A DNA stretch of 64,000 nucleotides from UMGS1498 sp900552335 (GCA_902477075.1 CABSFU010000004.1:1-64000), one strand, 5' to 3'; shown: positions 50,819 to 60,073, counted from the first letter of the stretch. Numbers and translations: made by a program. Notes: a model not told the origin generated them from the letters alone.

Positions 50819-51688
50819 ATGAATACAGAGTTAAGAAATACTACTGATATATTAGAAGATTATTTATCATATATACAAGATGATAAACAAGTTAAAAAAG
50901 TTAGAACAGGTTTTAATAAGTTAGACAATTTACTTAATGGTGGTTTGCCTAATGGACTTATTACTTTGGGGGCTATACCTAGTTTAGGAAAAACTACTTT
51001 TGCCTTACAAGTAGCCGATAATATGGCTAGTATGGAAAATACAAAAGTTTTATTCTTTTCATTAGAGATGACTAGATTTGATATTATCTCAAAGAGTTTA
51101 AGCCGATTAAGTTATTTAACTGATGAATTAGAAAATTATACTTTTGATGATTTACTATCAAATAATGATGATGTTGATTTTACTACTTTATTAAGTAAAT
51201 ATGAGCCAATAGCCAATAATTTATATACAATAGATTATATCTATGATATACGAGATATTGAAGCCTTTATAAGACAATTTAATGACTTACACAAAAACGA
51301 AAATATAATTGTAATTATAGATTATTTACAATATATCTTATGTGGTAATAATGGTAATGATAAGCAAGTTATAGACACAATAACTAAACGTTTAAAAGAG
51401 TTAGCAAAAGATTTAAATATTTGTATCATTGAAATAAGTAGTCTTAATAGAACTAATTATAGTGGTAGTATCACTATGGAAAGTTTTAAAGAAAGTGGTT
51501 CTATTGAATATACAAGTGATATTCTTATGGGTTTAGAATATGTAAATAATGGTGCTAACGAACGAGAATACGAGGCAAAAAGAAACCCAAGAAAGATAAC
51601 ATTAAGTGTTATCAAAAATAGATATGGTGCTTTAGGTAAAATTAATTTTGACTTTTACACTACATACCATACCTTTATTGAAAAATAA
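50819..51688 (+). CDS. DnaB-like RecA-fold helicase
   Basis: 289 residues, the C-terminal ATPase half of DnaB without its N-terminal domain: GFNKLDNLLNGGLPNGLITLGAIPSLGKTTFALQ (Walker A with LGKTT), VLFFSLEMTRFDI, NIIVIIDYLQYI (Walker B) and a late Arg-rich KNRYGALG segment. It probably acts at the element's replication origin with the Rep-like protein. ATG 50819 has AGGAGG upstream. Confidence 0.82.
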   Translation: MNTELRNTTDILEDYLSYIQDDKQVKKVRTGFNKLDNLLNGGLPNGLITLGAIPSLGKTTFALQVADNMASMENTKVLFFSLEMTRFDIISKSLSRLSYLTDELENYTFDDLLSNNDDVDFTTLLSKYEPIANNLYTIDYIYDIRDIEAFIRQFNDLHKNENIIVIIDYLQYILCGNNGNDKQVIDTITKRLKELAKDLNICIIEISSLNRTNYSGSITMESFKESGSIEYTSDILMGLEYVNNGANEREYEAKRNPRKITLSVIKNRYGALGKINFDFYTTYHTFIEK

Positions 51689-51782
51689 TTTAGTAGTTTT
51701 ATGTAGGGGCAATGGGTTCTTATAAGAAAATGTTTACAAAAACTTACAAAACCCACCCCACCAACTACGAGGAGAAAGAAGA

Positions 51783-52091
51783 GTGAAAAATAAAAAGATA
51801 AATATTGAATTAGATATTGAAGACTTACTAGGACTTAAAGAACCAAGTAAAGATAGTTTAGAATACGACCTAAACTTTATTATTGAAAATGGTATGGAAG
51901 AATATTTAAGGCTACAAGAGAAAGAAAAACAAAAAGATAAAGAGTTTGTAGAAATGTTTAAAAGGAATTATGATGAAATAGTAAAATTTATTTCACTTGA
52001 CCCTAAACAAAGAATAGCCGTTGACTGTTTCACATGCCTTAAAGGTGTAGATTTAACCAAACAATATGGAAAACCAAAACAAAAGAGATAA
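51783..52091 (+). CDS. hypothetical protein (102 aa)
   Basis: An acidic, helix-rich protein (DIEDLLGLKEPSKDSLEYDL) with a GTG start after GAGGAGAAAG. It lies after the helicase and may be a replication accessory. Family not recognised. Confidence 0.5.
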   Translation: MKNKKINIELDIEDLLGLKEPSKDSLEYDLNFIIENGMEEYLRLQEKEKQKDKEFVEMFKRNYDEIVKFISLDPKQRIAVDCFTCLKGVDLTKQYGKPKQKR

Positions 52092-52128
52092 GTAGTTAAT
52101 TGATAACTTGCTTATCTCTTATTTTTTT
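52083..52128. terminator. terminator between convergent genes
   Basis: AAGAGATAAG (52083-52092) pairs with CTTATCTCTT (52111-52120), followed by Ts. Confidence 0.7.
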
Positions 52129-52369
52129 ACTTATTTATAAGTTCATTGTATCTTTTTATTTGTTCCCTATTATTTTTTTGAAACTCAATTTTAAATTGTT
52201 CCATTAATTCTTGTTTATGATTTTCTAACAAGATTTTATCTTCTTTATCAAAACTACTATCTCTTAACATTTGTTGAGTAATCAACATTTCTATCATTAT
52301 ATTATTCATTTCTTCGGTTAGACAAAATTTTAAGTCTAAAAACTTATTATTTTTAGTATTTTTCATCAT
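52127..52369 (-). CDS. hypothetical small protein (80 aa) at the right end of element E
   Basis: A helical Lys/Glu-rich protein (MIEMLITQQMLRDSSFDKEDK...) on the minus strand with an AAAAGGAG site. Its position next to the right att arm could allow a role in recombination or maintenance, but no family is recognised. Confidence 0.5.
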   Translation of the reverse strand: MMKNTKNNKFLDLKFCLTEEMNNIMIEMLITQQMLRDSSFDKEDKILLENHKQELMEQFKIEFQKNNREQIKRYNELINK

Positions 52370-52454
52370 TTTAAACTCCTTTTTTAATAAATTTAATTAT
52401 TTTTTGTATATTTCAAAATGTGTTTCATTTAAGTTTTATAATGGTTTGTTTTCA

Positions 52455-52467
52455 TTTCTCACTTTTA
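52455..52467 (+). repeat. right att arm of element E
   Basis: TTTCTCACTTTTA, the inverted copy of 42119-42131, nine bases from the AC crossover dinucleotide. Confidence 0.85.
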
Positions 52468-52478
52468 TGGGTATGAAC

Positions 52479-54165
52479 CGATGATCAAGTACGTGAAGGA
52501 TTTAGTTTAGATGAGCAAGAAAAAGAAATGAAAAAATTATGTATGTATAAGAACTATCAAATTTATAAGGTATATCGTGAAGAAGGAGTTTCAGCAAAGA
52601 ATATGAATCGTCCTAAATTTCAAGAAATGATTCAAGATTTAAAAGATGGGAAGATTAATAGAATTATCGTTTATAAATTAGATAGACTTACGAGATCAAT
52701 TCAAGACTTAGAAGTTATTTGTAAACTTATTGAAAAATATCATTGTAGTCTAGATAGTGTTAGTGAAGAAATTAACACAGATACTGCTACGGGTGTATTC
52801 TTTATAAGAATGACTACTATACTTGCTCAACTCGAAATTGAAAGAACTTCAGAAAGAACTAAATTCGGATTGAAAGGTGCTGCAAAAAATGGACACTTTT
52901 GTGGTAAAGCTCCTATTGGTTATAGAAAAATCAATAAGGAATTAGTCATTGATGATTTAGAAAGTGAGGTGGTAAAAGAAATATTTGATGACTATGTTAA
53001 TGGATTATCAGTTTGTACTATTACTAAAAAATTAAATAATAAAAATGCACTTAGTAGAAATTGGAGAACTACTACTATTGATAGAATGCTATCCAATTAT
53101 ATTTATTGTGGGGATTATTTATACGGAAAAAGAGCAAAAAATATGAAACCAATTCATTTAGAAAATATATGCCCTGCTATCATTGATAAAGAAACTTTTA
53201 AAATGGTACAAACACAAAAAGAAAGAAATTTAAAGAACTATACTAGAAAGCACACTTATGTTTATATGCAGAAAATAGTTTGTTCTAGATGTAACAAAAT
53301 CATGGGTGGATCTTCTACTACTTCAAGGAATAAACCTACTCAAATTTATTATAAATGTAATTGTTGTAATACTAGAATTAATGAAAAGAAAATTGAGAAA
53401 CCTTTAATGTTATTTCTAAATGATATGTTAGATTATTATCTACTTATTGATAATAACTTTAAATCCTTTTTTAATGAAGATTTAAACATTGAAATAGACA
53501 AATATAATAAAATGCTAGATAAATGCAGTAAGAAACTAAAAAAGATAAAAGAAGCTTATTTAGATGACTTAATAGATAAAGATGAATTTATAACAGAAGA
53601 AAAAGCTATAAAATCACAAATAAATGATTTAGAATTCAAACTTAATCAACTAAATAATGCTAACAATAATGAAAATAATAAAAAGGATTTAAATCTATAT
53701 TATAATCTACTTCAATTAGAGAAAATGAAATATAAATCTTATTATACTAGAAAAAATGGCTTATGGAACAAACTAACTAAAGAACAAAAATCAAAACTAA
53801 TTATGAAATATATAGACTCTATTGAAATAAAAAAAGTTAAAGATGAAATAGTTGTTAAAAAGATAAACATTAATAAAAGAGAAATTATGAATATTGGTTA
53901 TATGTTTAGAAATGATTGCTTTGATATGGCAATTAATATTAATGATAGAGATATTATTTTATCTAATGAAAAAACTAATGATGATATAGATAAATATATC
54001 AATTCATTAAGTAAGTTTTATAATATCTCACCTATTATAATAGAAAAAGATAAATTAAATCTAGAAGAATTAGATAATGATAACAATCTATTACAGATAA
54101 TTCCTAATAAAAAGAATCATAAATTCGATAAGGATAAATACACTTTATTGCTAATAAATGGATAA
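52479..54165 (+). pseudogene. 3' part of the element C large serine recombinase
   Basis: The frame is open from the element E border: DDQVREGFSLDEQEKEMKKLC, then KLDRLTRSI, the recombinase domain, a zinc ribbon (CSRCNK...CNCC), a coiled coil and the same C-terminal domain as in elements A and D. It lacks the catalytic Ser and an own start site; translation could begin at ATG 52528 but would give an inactive enzyme. Excision of element E would restore a 579-residue gene. Confidence 0.9.
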
Positions 54166-54195
54166 AGTATGATAAAATTATATTGAGGTGTGTCT

Positions 54196-54996
54196 ATGCA
54201 AGTTATAAGTCTTATTAAAAATTTTTTTGAAAGTAAAAATATTATTGAAGAATTACAAAAAAATTTATCTAGTAAATTAATAGAAGAAATATATATTAAT
54301 CCTAAAAATATTTCAAAAAGTATAATTAAGGCAAAATTACAAGAAACATCTTACATTAAAAATGTTGCTAATACAATTGATAGTTTTAAAGAAATTGATA
54401 TAGAAAAATATATATTAGATAAAATGAATTCATTTGAAAAAAATATTAATTATAAGATGCCTGATAATGCAAAAATATATGTAATTATAGGCCTAGATAC
54501 CACTACCATTTATTCAATTAAATTTAAAGATGAAGATATAACGATTTTATTGCTTGAATCAACTAATGGATATATAGATAAGTTAGATATGCTTTTAGCA
54601 CATGAATTCACTCATTTTATTAGAAGAAAAATCCTTAATAAAGATATATTCGAAATATCAATAGGAGAAAGATTTATAACTGAAGGCATCGGTTGTAATT
54701 ATTCAGAAGAAATTATAGCTAATAAAAACGTTTATGAATATTGTCTAGTAAAAAATGAAATAGTTTTATGGGTTAAAAATAATATTGATAAACTTGATGA
54801 ATATATAAAAAATGAGAAATATAAAAATGATTTAATGCCCTGTTTTTTCAAAATGGGTGCAAAAACTGAATTAGAGAATATGCCCACTAGGACAGGTTAT
54901 GTATATGGTTATTACAAAGTTAAGGAATATTTAGAAAAGAATAATTTAAAAATTAAAGATATTATAGGAATAAATTGGGAAGAAATATTAAAATAA
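54196..54996 (+). CDS. putative DUF2268-like zinc metalloprotease
   Basis: 266 residues. The motif LLAHEFTHFIRR gives the HExxH zinc site and ERFITEGIGCNYSEE supplies a downstream Glu, the arrangement of predicted Zn-dependent proteases of the DUF2268 type. No signal peptide, so it would act in the cytoplasm. It follows the recombinase by 30 bases with TGAGGTG. ATG 54196 is preferred over a GTG at 54190. Confidence 0.65.
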   Translation: MQVISLIKNFFESKNIIEELQKNLSSKLIEEIYINPKNISKSIIKAKLQETSYIKNVANTIDSFKEIDIEKYILDKMNSFEKNINYKMPDNAKIYVIIGLDTTTIYSIKFKDEDITILLLESTNGYIDKLDMLLAHEFTHFIRRKILNKDIFEISIGERFITEGIGCNYSEEIIANKNVYEYCLVKNEIVLWVKNNIDKLDEYIKNEKYKNDLMPCFFKMGAKTELENMPTRTGYVYGYYKVKEYLEKNNLKIKDIIGINWEEILK

Positions 54997-55012
54997 ATTC
55001 GGGAGGAAAGTT

Positions 55013-55492
55013 ATGAGTTATATAAAAGAATTAAGAAAATATGTTGGGCATGCACCAATACTTACAGCTGGTGTTGGACTTTTAGTTTTTAATAATGAAA
55101 ATAAAATCTTAATGTAACTTAGAACAGACTATAATCAATGGGGATTTCCAGGCGGTTCTATGGAACTTGGAGAGAGCTTTGAGGAAGTTGCCTCAAGGGA
55201 ACTAAAAGAAGAAACTAATTTAGAAATAGATGATTTAAAACTTATTAAAGTATTATCAGGAAAAGATACTTATAGGGAATATCCTAATGGAGATAAATTA
55301 TATGATATAACTGCAATATTTGTAATAAAAAAATATCACGGTGAACTAAAAATTAATGATGATGAATCAAAAAAATTAGATTGGTTTGATATAAATGATC
55401 TACCAGAAAATATGACTTCATATACTAAAAACTATATACAAAAGTTTGGTGATATTTTAGATGAAGCTATGCAAATTGTTTTAAATGATTAA
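55013..55492 (+). pseudogene. NUDIX hydrolase with one premature stop
   Basis: An ATG with a GGGAGGAAAG site opens YVGHAPILTAGVGLLVFNNENKILM, then a TAA (55115-55117) where Gln is expected (compare ILLQLR), then LRTDYNQWGFPGGSMELGESF...RELKEETNL, a complete Nudix box. One C-to-T change would explain the loss. Without it the gene would encode a normal 159-residue NUDIX enzyme acting on a nucleoside diphosphate derivative. Confidence 0.82.
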
Positions 55493-55512
55493 ATAATTTA
55501 ATTAATATTTTA

Positions 55513-55536
55513 AGAGCAAAAAAATGCTCTTTTTTT
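55513..55536 (+). terminator. terminator
   Basis: AGAGCA (55513-55518) pairs with TGCTCT (55525-55530), then seven Ts. Confidence 0.8.
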
Positions 55537-55558
55537 GTGCCTTGGTAGTGGAAAGGAG

Positions 55559-55750
55559 ATGACAATTATTAACCACTTTTTTGAAATAGTAGTACCACAA
55601 ATTCTTGAATATTTTAAGGAAGATAAAGAAGAAATTTCTAATTATCTTATGCTAGAAGTTTTAAAAAAAGATAAACAATATCAAGAGCAAATGAAAAAAA
55701 TTTTAGAATTATCTAAAGAAGAAAATAAAAATAATCAGAAAGGAGAATAA
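55559..55750 (+). CDS. small protein before the MobV gene
   Basis: Up to 63 residues, helical and charged (PQILEYFKEDKEEISNYLMLEVLKKDKQYQEQM). The ATG at 55559 directly abuts the AAAGGAG site (55552-55558) and is poorly spaced; ATT at 55565 or 55568 is 6 or 9 bases away and may be the real start, as with the ATC starts in element E. It overlaps nothing and ends just before the relaxase gene, so it may be a mobilisation accessory protein. Confidence 0.5.
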   Translation: MTIINHFFEIVVPQILEYFKEDKEEISNYLMLEVLKKDKQYQEQMKKILELSKEENKNNQKGE

Positions 55751-55754
55751 AAAA

Positions 55755-56990
55755 ATGAGTTATGCAATTTTTAGAGGTGAAGGCATTAAAACAATACATG
55801 AACTATCACAAAAAGGCAGTCATAATGAAAGAACAAAAGATAAATACAAATCTAATCCAAATATTAGGATTGAAGATAGTAAAAACAATATTGAAATAAT
55901 AAAATGTAATAATTATGTAGAGAAATTTTATGAAATAACAAAAGAATATCAAAAAGAACATTCTGAAAGAATGAAGAACATGAGAGCCGATAGGAAAAAG
56001 TCTTTTTATGATATGGTAAATGATTCTAAAAGCGTTGTTGCTGATGAAATGATATTCACAAGTGATAAAGATTTCTTTAAAAATTTGAGTAAAGAAGAAC
56101 TTATGAGATGGGCAAACGAAACTATGAATTTTGTTTATGAAGATTTAGGATATACAAAAGAACAAATTTTACATGCTGTTATTCATATGGATGAAAAAGT
56201 ACCCCATTTACATTGTGTTGTTATACCACTTGTTCAAAAATTCGATAAACGAACTGGTACAACTAAATACACAATTTCTAAACGTTCATACATTAAATCC
56301 GATATTCATTTAACTGAATTACAAGATAAATATCACAAACGATTAACCAAGAAAGGATTTAAATTAGAACGAGGAGAAAAGCACACAGGGGTCAAACATT
56401 TGTCAATGGGACAATTTAAAAATGTTGCTAGATATTATGATAGACAAGCATTTAGAAGTAAGAAAAAAATAGAAGAACAATATTGGAAAATAAAAGGTTC
56501 ATTACAAAATTCTAAAAAGAAAGCGTTAACTGATAAAGTAATTATTGATGGAGAAATTTATCATATTCTATTAAATTTTCTAGACATGTATAGTGAAGAA
56601 ATTCAAAATATGGTAACAAGTAAAGCATTTGTTGAAAGTTTAAATGAATTCACTTGTGATTATAAAACATTAGAAAGAAAATATAAAAATAGTCTTATTG
56701 ATATTAATTTTTTAGAAGATGAGAATGGTAAATTACACGAAGATAAAACTAATTTGATAAATTTTATTAATCATTTATTGTTAATATTAAAAGAATTTTT
56801 TAGAGAAAATTTATTATCTAATGATAAAAAGAAGAAAGAAAAGACGATAGATATTTTAAAAGGATGTTATGATAATGACTTATACAATTCTACAGATTTA
56901 AAAGAAATATCTAAAGATACCGCTAGTGAAACAGAAGTAAATATTTTTATAAATAAAGAATCATTAGAAAAAGACTACGATATTTTTTAA
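55755..56990 (+). CDS. mobV: MobV/Pre-type relaxase of element C
   Basis: 411 residues. The N-terminal relaxase domain begins SYAIFRGEGIKTIHELS and holds the metal-binding motif HMDEKVPHLHCVVIPL (about 137-152). The C-terminal half is a coiled coil typical of MobV proteins. It nicks an oriT and pilots DNA through a conjugation channel supplied by another element. It appears intact, unlike the copy in element A, from which it differs strongly. No oriT is obvious just upstream. Confidence 0.9.
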   Translation: MSYAIFRGEGIKTIHELSQKGSHNERTKDKYKSNPNIRIEDSKNNIEIIKCNNYVEKFYEITKEYQKEHSERMKNMRADRKKSFYDMVNDSKSVVADEMIFTSDKDFFKNLSKEELMRWANETMNFVYEDLGYTKEQILHAVIHMDEKVPHLHCVVIPLVQKFDKRTGTTKYTISKRSYIKSDIHLTELQDKYHKRLTKKGFKLERGEKHTGVKHLSMGQFKNVARYYDRQAFRSKKKIEEQYWKIKGSLQNSKKKALTDKVIIDGEIYHILLNFLDMYSEEIQNMVTSKAFVESLNEFTCDYKTLERKYKNSLIDINFLEDENGKLHEDKTNLINFINHLLLILKEFFRENLLSNDKKKKEKTIDILKGCYDNDLYNSTDLKEISKDTASETEVNIFINKESLEKDYDIF

Positions 56991-57008
56991 AAGTCGTAGT
57001 CTTTGATA
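56970..57008 (+). terminator. terminator at the end of the relaxase gene
   Basis: AAAGACTACGA (56970-56980) pairs with TCGTAGTCTTT (56994-57004); the stem starts within the coding end. A second long hairpin, AACGCAC...GTGCGTT, follows at about 57032-57073. Confidence 0.65.
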
Positions 57009-57072
57009 CATACTAAATTTTTGATAATTTAGAAACGCACTTGCAAATTGACATAGCCAATTGGCGTGTGCG

Positions 57073-57627
57073 TTATACATATTTTAATAATTCGTTAAAT
57101 TCTGTATAGCCACTTTCAGAATTTAAATGTCCTCCACCTGAAATCATAATTTGATTTTTAGTTATGATATCAGCAAATTCCTTTTCTGCTTCATATTTAA
57201 CATAAGGATCATTATCTGAATAAAAGCATACTATATCACCACAATAATTTTTTATGTCAGATAAATTATCGAAATACATACTTTCATTAACTGCATCATA
57301 ATCCTTATCTATTCCAAGATAATTATTAAATCCACAAACAAGAACTAATCGCTTAACCCTTATTTTATTCTCAACTAAAAATTTACAAATAAATATTGGA
57401 GCAATGGAATGAGCAAATATAATTGTATTTTCATTAATAATATTTGTATCAACATATGTATTTAAAAGTTTAGACCAATTTTCATAATTTTGATAACCAA
57501 CACCAGTTGGAAAATCTGGAGTATAAACTTCCAAATTTTTATCTTCAATTTCTTTTCTTAAATAAGGAATCCAATTTGAAAATGGACTTCCAAAACTTCC
57601 GTGTATTAATAAATAATTATTTTTCAT
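57073..57627 (-). CDS. RBBP9/YdeN-type alpha/beta hydrolase
   Basis: 184 residues with the family start LLIHGSFGSPFSNWIPYL, nucleophile Ser in FAHSIAPIF, an Asp in YSDNDPYV and the final His in SGGGHLNSESG. Small serine hydrolases of this family have mostly unknown substrates. It is the last gene of a four-gene minus-strand cargo operon of element C. Confidence 0.82.
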   Translation of the reverse strand: MKNNYLLIHGSFGSPFSNWIPYLRKEIEDKNLEVYTPDFPTGVGYQNYENWSKLLNTYVDTNIINENTIIFAHSIAPIFICKFLVENKIRVKRLVLVCGFNNYLGIDKDYDAVNESMYFDNLSDIKNYCGDIVCFYSDNDPYVKYEAEKEFADIITKNQIMISGGGHLNSESGYTEFNELLKYV

Positions 57628-57633
57628 TTTAAA

Positions 57634-58260
57634 TTACCCTTTCATTAAATTATTATTTAATTTTTCTATATTAGATTCAATAGATAATAGATATGGAATG
57701 TTACTTGTTAAACCTACACCATCTAATTCTTTTATGAAAGAATCTAATGGTAATATTTTTTGTTCATATAACTTTTGATTTAATAAATCATCAAAACTAT
57801 CTACATTATCAACAACATAATTTTCAAAATAATATAAAGTCCAAACATTTTTTGATTTTGAATATTTTAATTCAAAAATTGGAAGTAATTCATCATTTAT
57901 ATGAACATCTTTTAAATTAAAAGTCTTTTTATACTCATCAATTAAAGTTTGTATTCTTACATTCTTGATATTTCCTTTTTTATCTTCATATATTTTCTTA
58001 TATACTTTTTGATATTCTTCAATTAATTCTCTATATGTAATATCTTCTTTACCAAAGTTGTATTCATCTATTGTAAATTTATGATTTAGTTCATAAAAAG
58101 GATATAAACAATTCCAAGTAGTAGGATTTGTATTATATACAATGATTCCTGTTTTATCTTTATAGCTAATATTAGTATATAAATTCATAGCACTATCAAG
58201 TCTAGTAGGAATCATTTCTTTAGGAACTTTTTGCTCAAAAATATCTTTAGTAATAATCAT
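57634..58260 (-). CDS. hypothetical cargo protein (208 aa)
   Basis: A soluble protein with many aromatic residues and no recognised motif. The start follows an AGGAGGAAAAC site; gaps to its neighbours are only 6 and 14 bases, so it belongs to the same operon as the hydrolase and the ASCH-domain protein. Confidence 0.6.
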   Translation of the reverse strand: MIITKDIFEQKVPKEMIPTRLDSAMNLYTNISYKDKTGIIVYNTNPTTWNCLYPFYELNHKFTIDEYNFGKEDITYRELIEEYQKVYKKIYEDKKGNIKNVRIQTLIDEYKKTFNLKDVHINDELLPIFELKYSKSKNVWTLYYFENYVVDNVDSFDDLLNQKLYEQKILPLDSFIKELDGVGLTSNIPYLLSIESNIEKLNNNLMKG

Positions 58261-58274
58261 TAGTTTTCCTCCTA

Positions 58275-59186
58275 TTATAATTCTTCAAAATCAATATATG
58301 TTCCATAATCACAATGATTGTAAAATTCTTGTACTGAAATATGATATTTTGGTTTTTTATATTCATGTAATACAAGATTTTTCTGAACATAATTGTTATC
58401 TAATTCATACTTGATGAATTTATTTCTTATATCAAATAATAACTCTTTTAAAGACTTATATTCATGTATTCCTTTAAATCTTTCCCATGAATGTTCAAAC
58501 CAATAATATTTATTATCTTTTTCAAAAGTTAAAAATGTATGAGTCGGACATTTATCTCCATCATAATGGACTAAAAAATAAGTTTTTACATTACAATCAT
58601 TTCCCTTAAAATAATATCTTTCAAGTTCTACTTGATCCCAACATACCCCAATCTTATTTTTTATTATTTCATTTGGTGATTGTAATATATAATTATCTGA
58701 ATATTTATCATCCACTATGTTATGTTTGTTATTGTTTTTGTCAACCCAACCATATTCTATATTTTTCATTAAATCCATTATTTCAAACTCATTATAATAA
58801 TTCCAAATATTTAATTGCCCTTTAGCTTTGATAGAATGTTCTAGTGGTGTTATATTTTCTAATACCCAAGCATATCTTCCTTCTTCATATTTACCACAAA
58901 TATATTCTTGATGGTTATTATCTTTCATATTCTCTACATATTCTTTAGTCATGTAAATGCAATCAACCAAATTACACTTACAAATTATATTTCCAAAATT
59001 TAATGGTATGTTATCTACCAATGCCATAAATTCTTTATCTTCCTTCCAATTTTTAGGAATAGAAGTCGCACTAGCATGAATATATAATTCTCCTCTATAA
59101 TCCGTTTTCCAACTTCTTGTTTCGATTAACTTCTTTTTTTCTTTTATTAAAGTAGCACATGGCTCTGTCAAACTTAATACTTTCAT
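58275..59186 (-). CDS. ASCH domain fused to a transglutaminase-like domain
   Basis: 303 residues. Residues 1-130 are an ASCH domain (MKVLSLTEPCATLIKEKKKLIETRSW, YRGELYIHAS, GRYAWVLENI), a PUA-like RNA/nucleotide-binding fold. Residues 165-260 read as a cysteine protease/transglutaminase-like domain: GVCWDQVELERYYF (Cys), PTHTFLTFEKDNKYYWFEHSW (His and strand). The combination suggests an RNA- or nucleotide-sensing hydrolase; this is inference. An AAAAGGAG site precedes the ATG. Confidence 0.65.
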   Translation of the reverse strand: MKVLSLTEPCATLIKEKKKLIETRSWKTDYRGELYIHASATSIPKNWKEDKEFMALVDNIPLNFGNIICKCNLVDCIYMTKEYVENMKDNNHQEYICGKYEEGRYAWVLENITPLEHSIKAKGQLNIWNYYNEFEIMDLMKNIEYGWVDKNNNKHNIVDDKYSDNYILQSPNEIIKNKIGVCWDQVELERYYFKGNDCNVKTYFLVHYDGDKCPTHTFLTFEKDNKYYWFEHSWERFKGIHEYKSLKELLFDIRNKFIKYELDNNYVQKNLVLHEYKKPKYHISVQEFYNHCDYGTYIDFEEL

Positions 59187-59200
59187 ACATTTAACTCCTT

Positions 59201-60073
59201 TTAGTCTTTAACTATTTTTATAAATAAATTATAAACATACCATAACATTGCTATCATTGAAATAATAAAGGTCATTATACTATAAATAGCAAACACATAT
59301 TTTAACCACTTATAATTAATAAAAAGTGGATAAATTGATAAAATTATTTGCGGTATAACAATACCAAATATTGTAATTAAAATAAATAATATCACGTCGC
59401 TTTTAATATTTAAATTATTATTTATTGCAGTTAATTTTGATTCTATATCTTCTTTCTCAATCACCTTCCATTTTACTAATTCTCCTAATTCATCAATCCG
59501 ATTATTTAAATCTCTTTCTTCTAAATTTTCTTGTAGAGAAGAAAAACGAGAATCCATTCTAATATCACTTAAATATGGTCCAGCACTATTTGAACTAATT
59601 CCAGTCTTATATCCAACATAATCATAGATTGTATATTCAATAGTATTTTCTTGAATATGGTTTTGTTTCAATATATTTTCAACATCACTCTTTTTATGTT
59701 TTTCTTTAAATATATTTGCTGCTTGTACCATTATTTCTTTTATTTCATCAATAACACTTAATCTTTGTTCTTCTGTTAAACCATAATCTTCATAATTACA
59801 TATATTAAAATCATTTTCAATTATCTTGTCATAAATGTAATACATGTAATCTTCTTTCTTTTTTAAATAAGCTTTATGTTCTTTTCCTAATTTTTTATTT
59901 TCATTAAATTCTATTTCTTTTTGTATTTTATCTAATTTTTCTTTTAAAGTGTCTTTTTCAATTTTTGCATTTAGTAATTTAGTAGCAACTAATCCGCCAA
60001 TGATTGCAATAAATATTCCTATAATTTGTATATTAGTATTAGCATAAGTTAATATATTTTCTAAATCAAACAT
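59201..60073 (-). CDS. membrane coiled-coil protein (first gene of the cargo operon)
   Basis: 290 residues: an N-terminal membrane helix (about 15-33), a long charged coiled-coil region (about 38-205) and two C-terminal helices (about 225-245 and 255-280). The soluble part lies on one side of the membrane. Family not recognised. An AGGAGGTA site precedes the ATG. It leads the operon transcribed from near the right end of element C. Confidence 0.6.
   Translation of the reverse strand: MFDLENILTYANTNIQIIGIFIAIIGGLVATKLLNAKIEKDTLKEKLDKIQKEIEFNENKKLGKEHKAYLKKKEDYMYYIYDKIIENDFNICNYEDYGLTEEQRLSVIDEIKEIMVQAANIFKEKHKKSDVENILKQNHIQENTIEYTIYDYVGYKTGISSNSAGPYLSDIRMDSRFSSLQENLEERDLNNRIDELGELVKWKVIEKEDIESKLTAINNNLNIKSDVILFILITIFGIVIPQIILSIYPLFINYKWLKYVFAIYSIMTFIISMIAMLWYVYNLFIKIVKD

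Larger units (their letters stand above)
42108..52478 (-). mobile_element. element E: TndX/TnpX-type serine recombinase element inserted in the element C recombinase
   Basis: 10.37 kb between AC at 42108-42109 and AC at 52477-52478. The left end has TAAAAGTGAGAAA (42119-42131), the right end TTTCTCACTTTTA (52455-52467), each exactly nine bases from the AC. Its recombinase gene ends at the left border, pointing outward. Contents: recombinase, replication proteins, XRE regulator, excisionase-like protein and unknown proteins; no relaxase, capsid, portal or lysis gene is seen. Confidence 0.88.

Noticed and set aside
42108..52478. Tn916-like conjugative transposon
   Set aside because: No relaxase, FtsK/TcpA, VirB4 or other transfer gene is present, and the recombinase is a serine type, not a tyrosine type.
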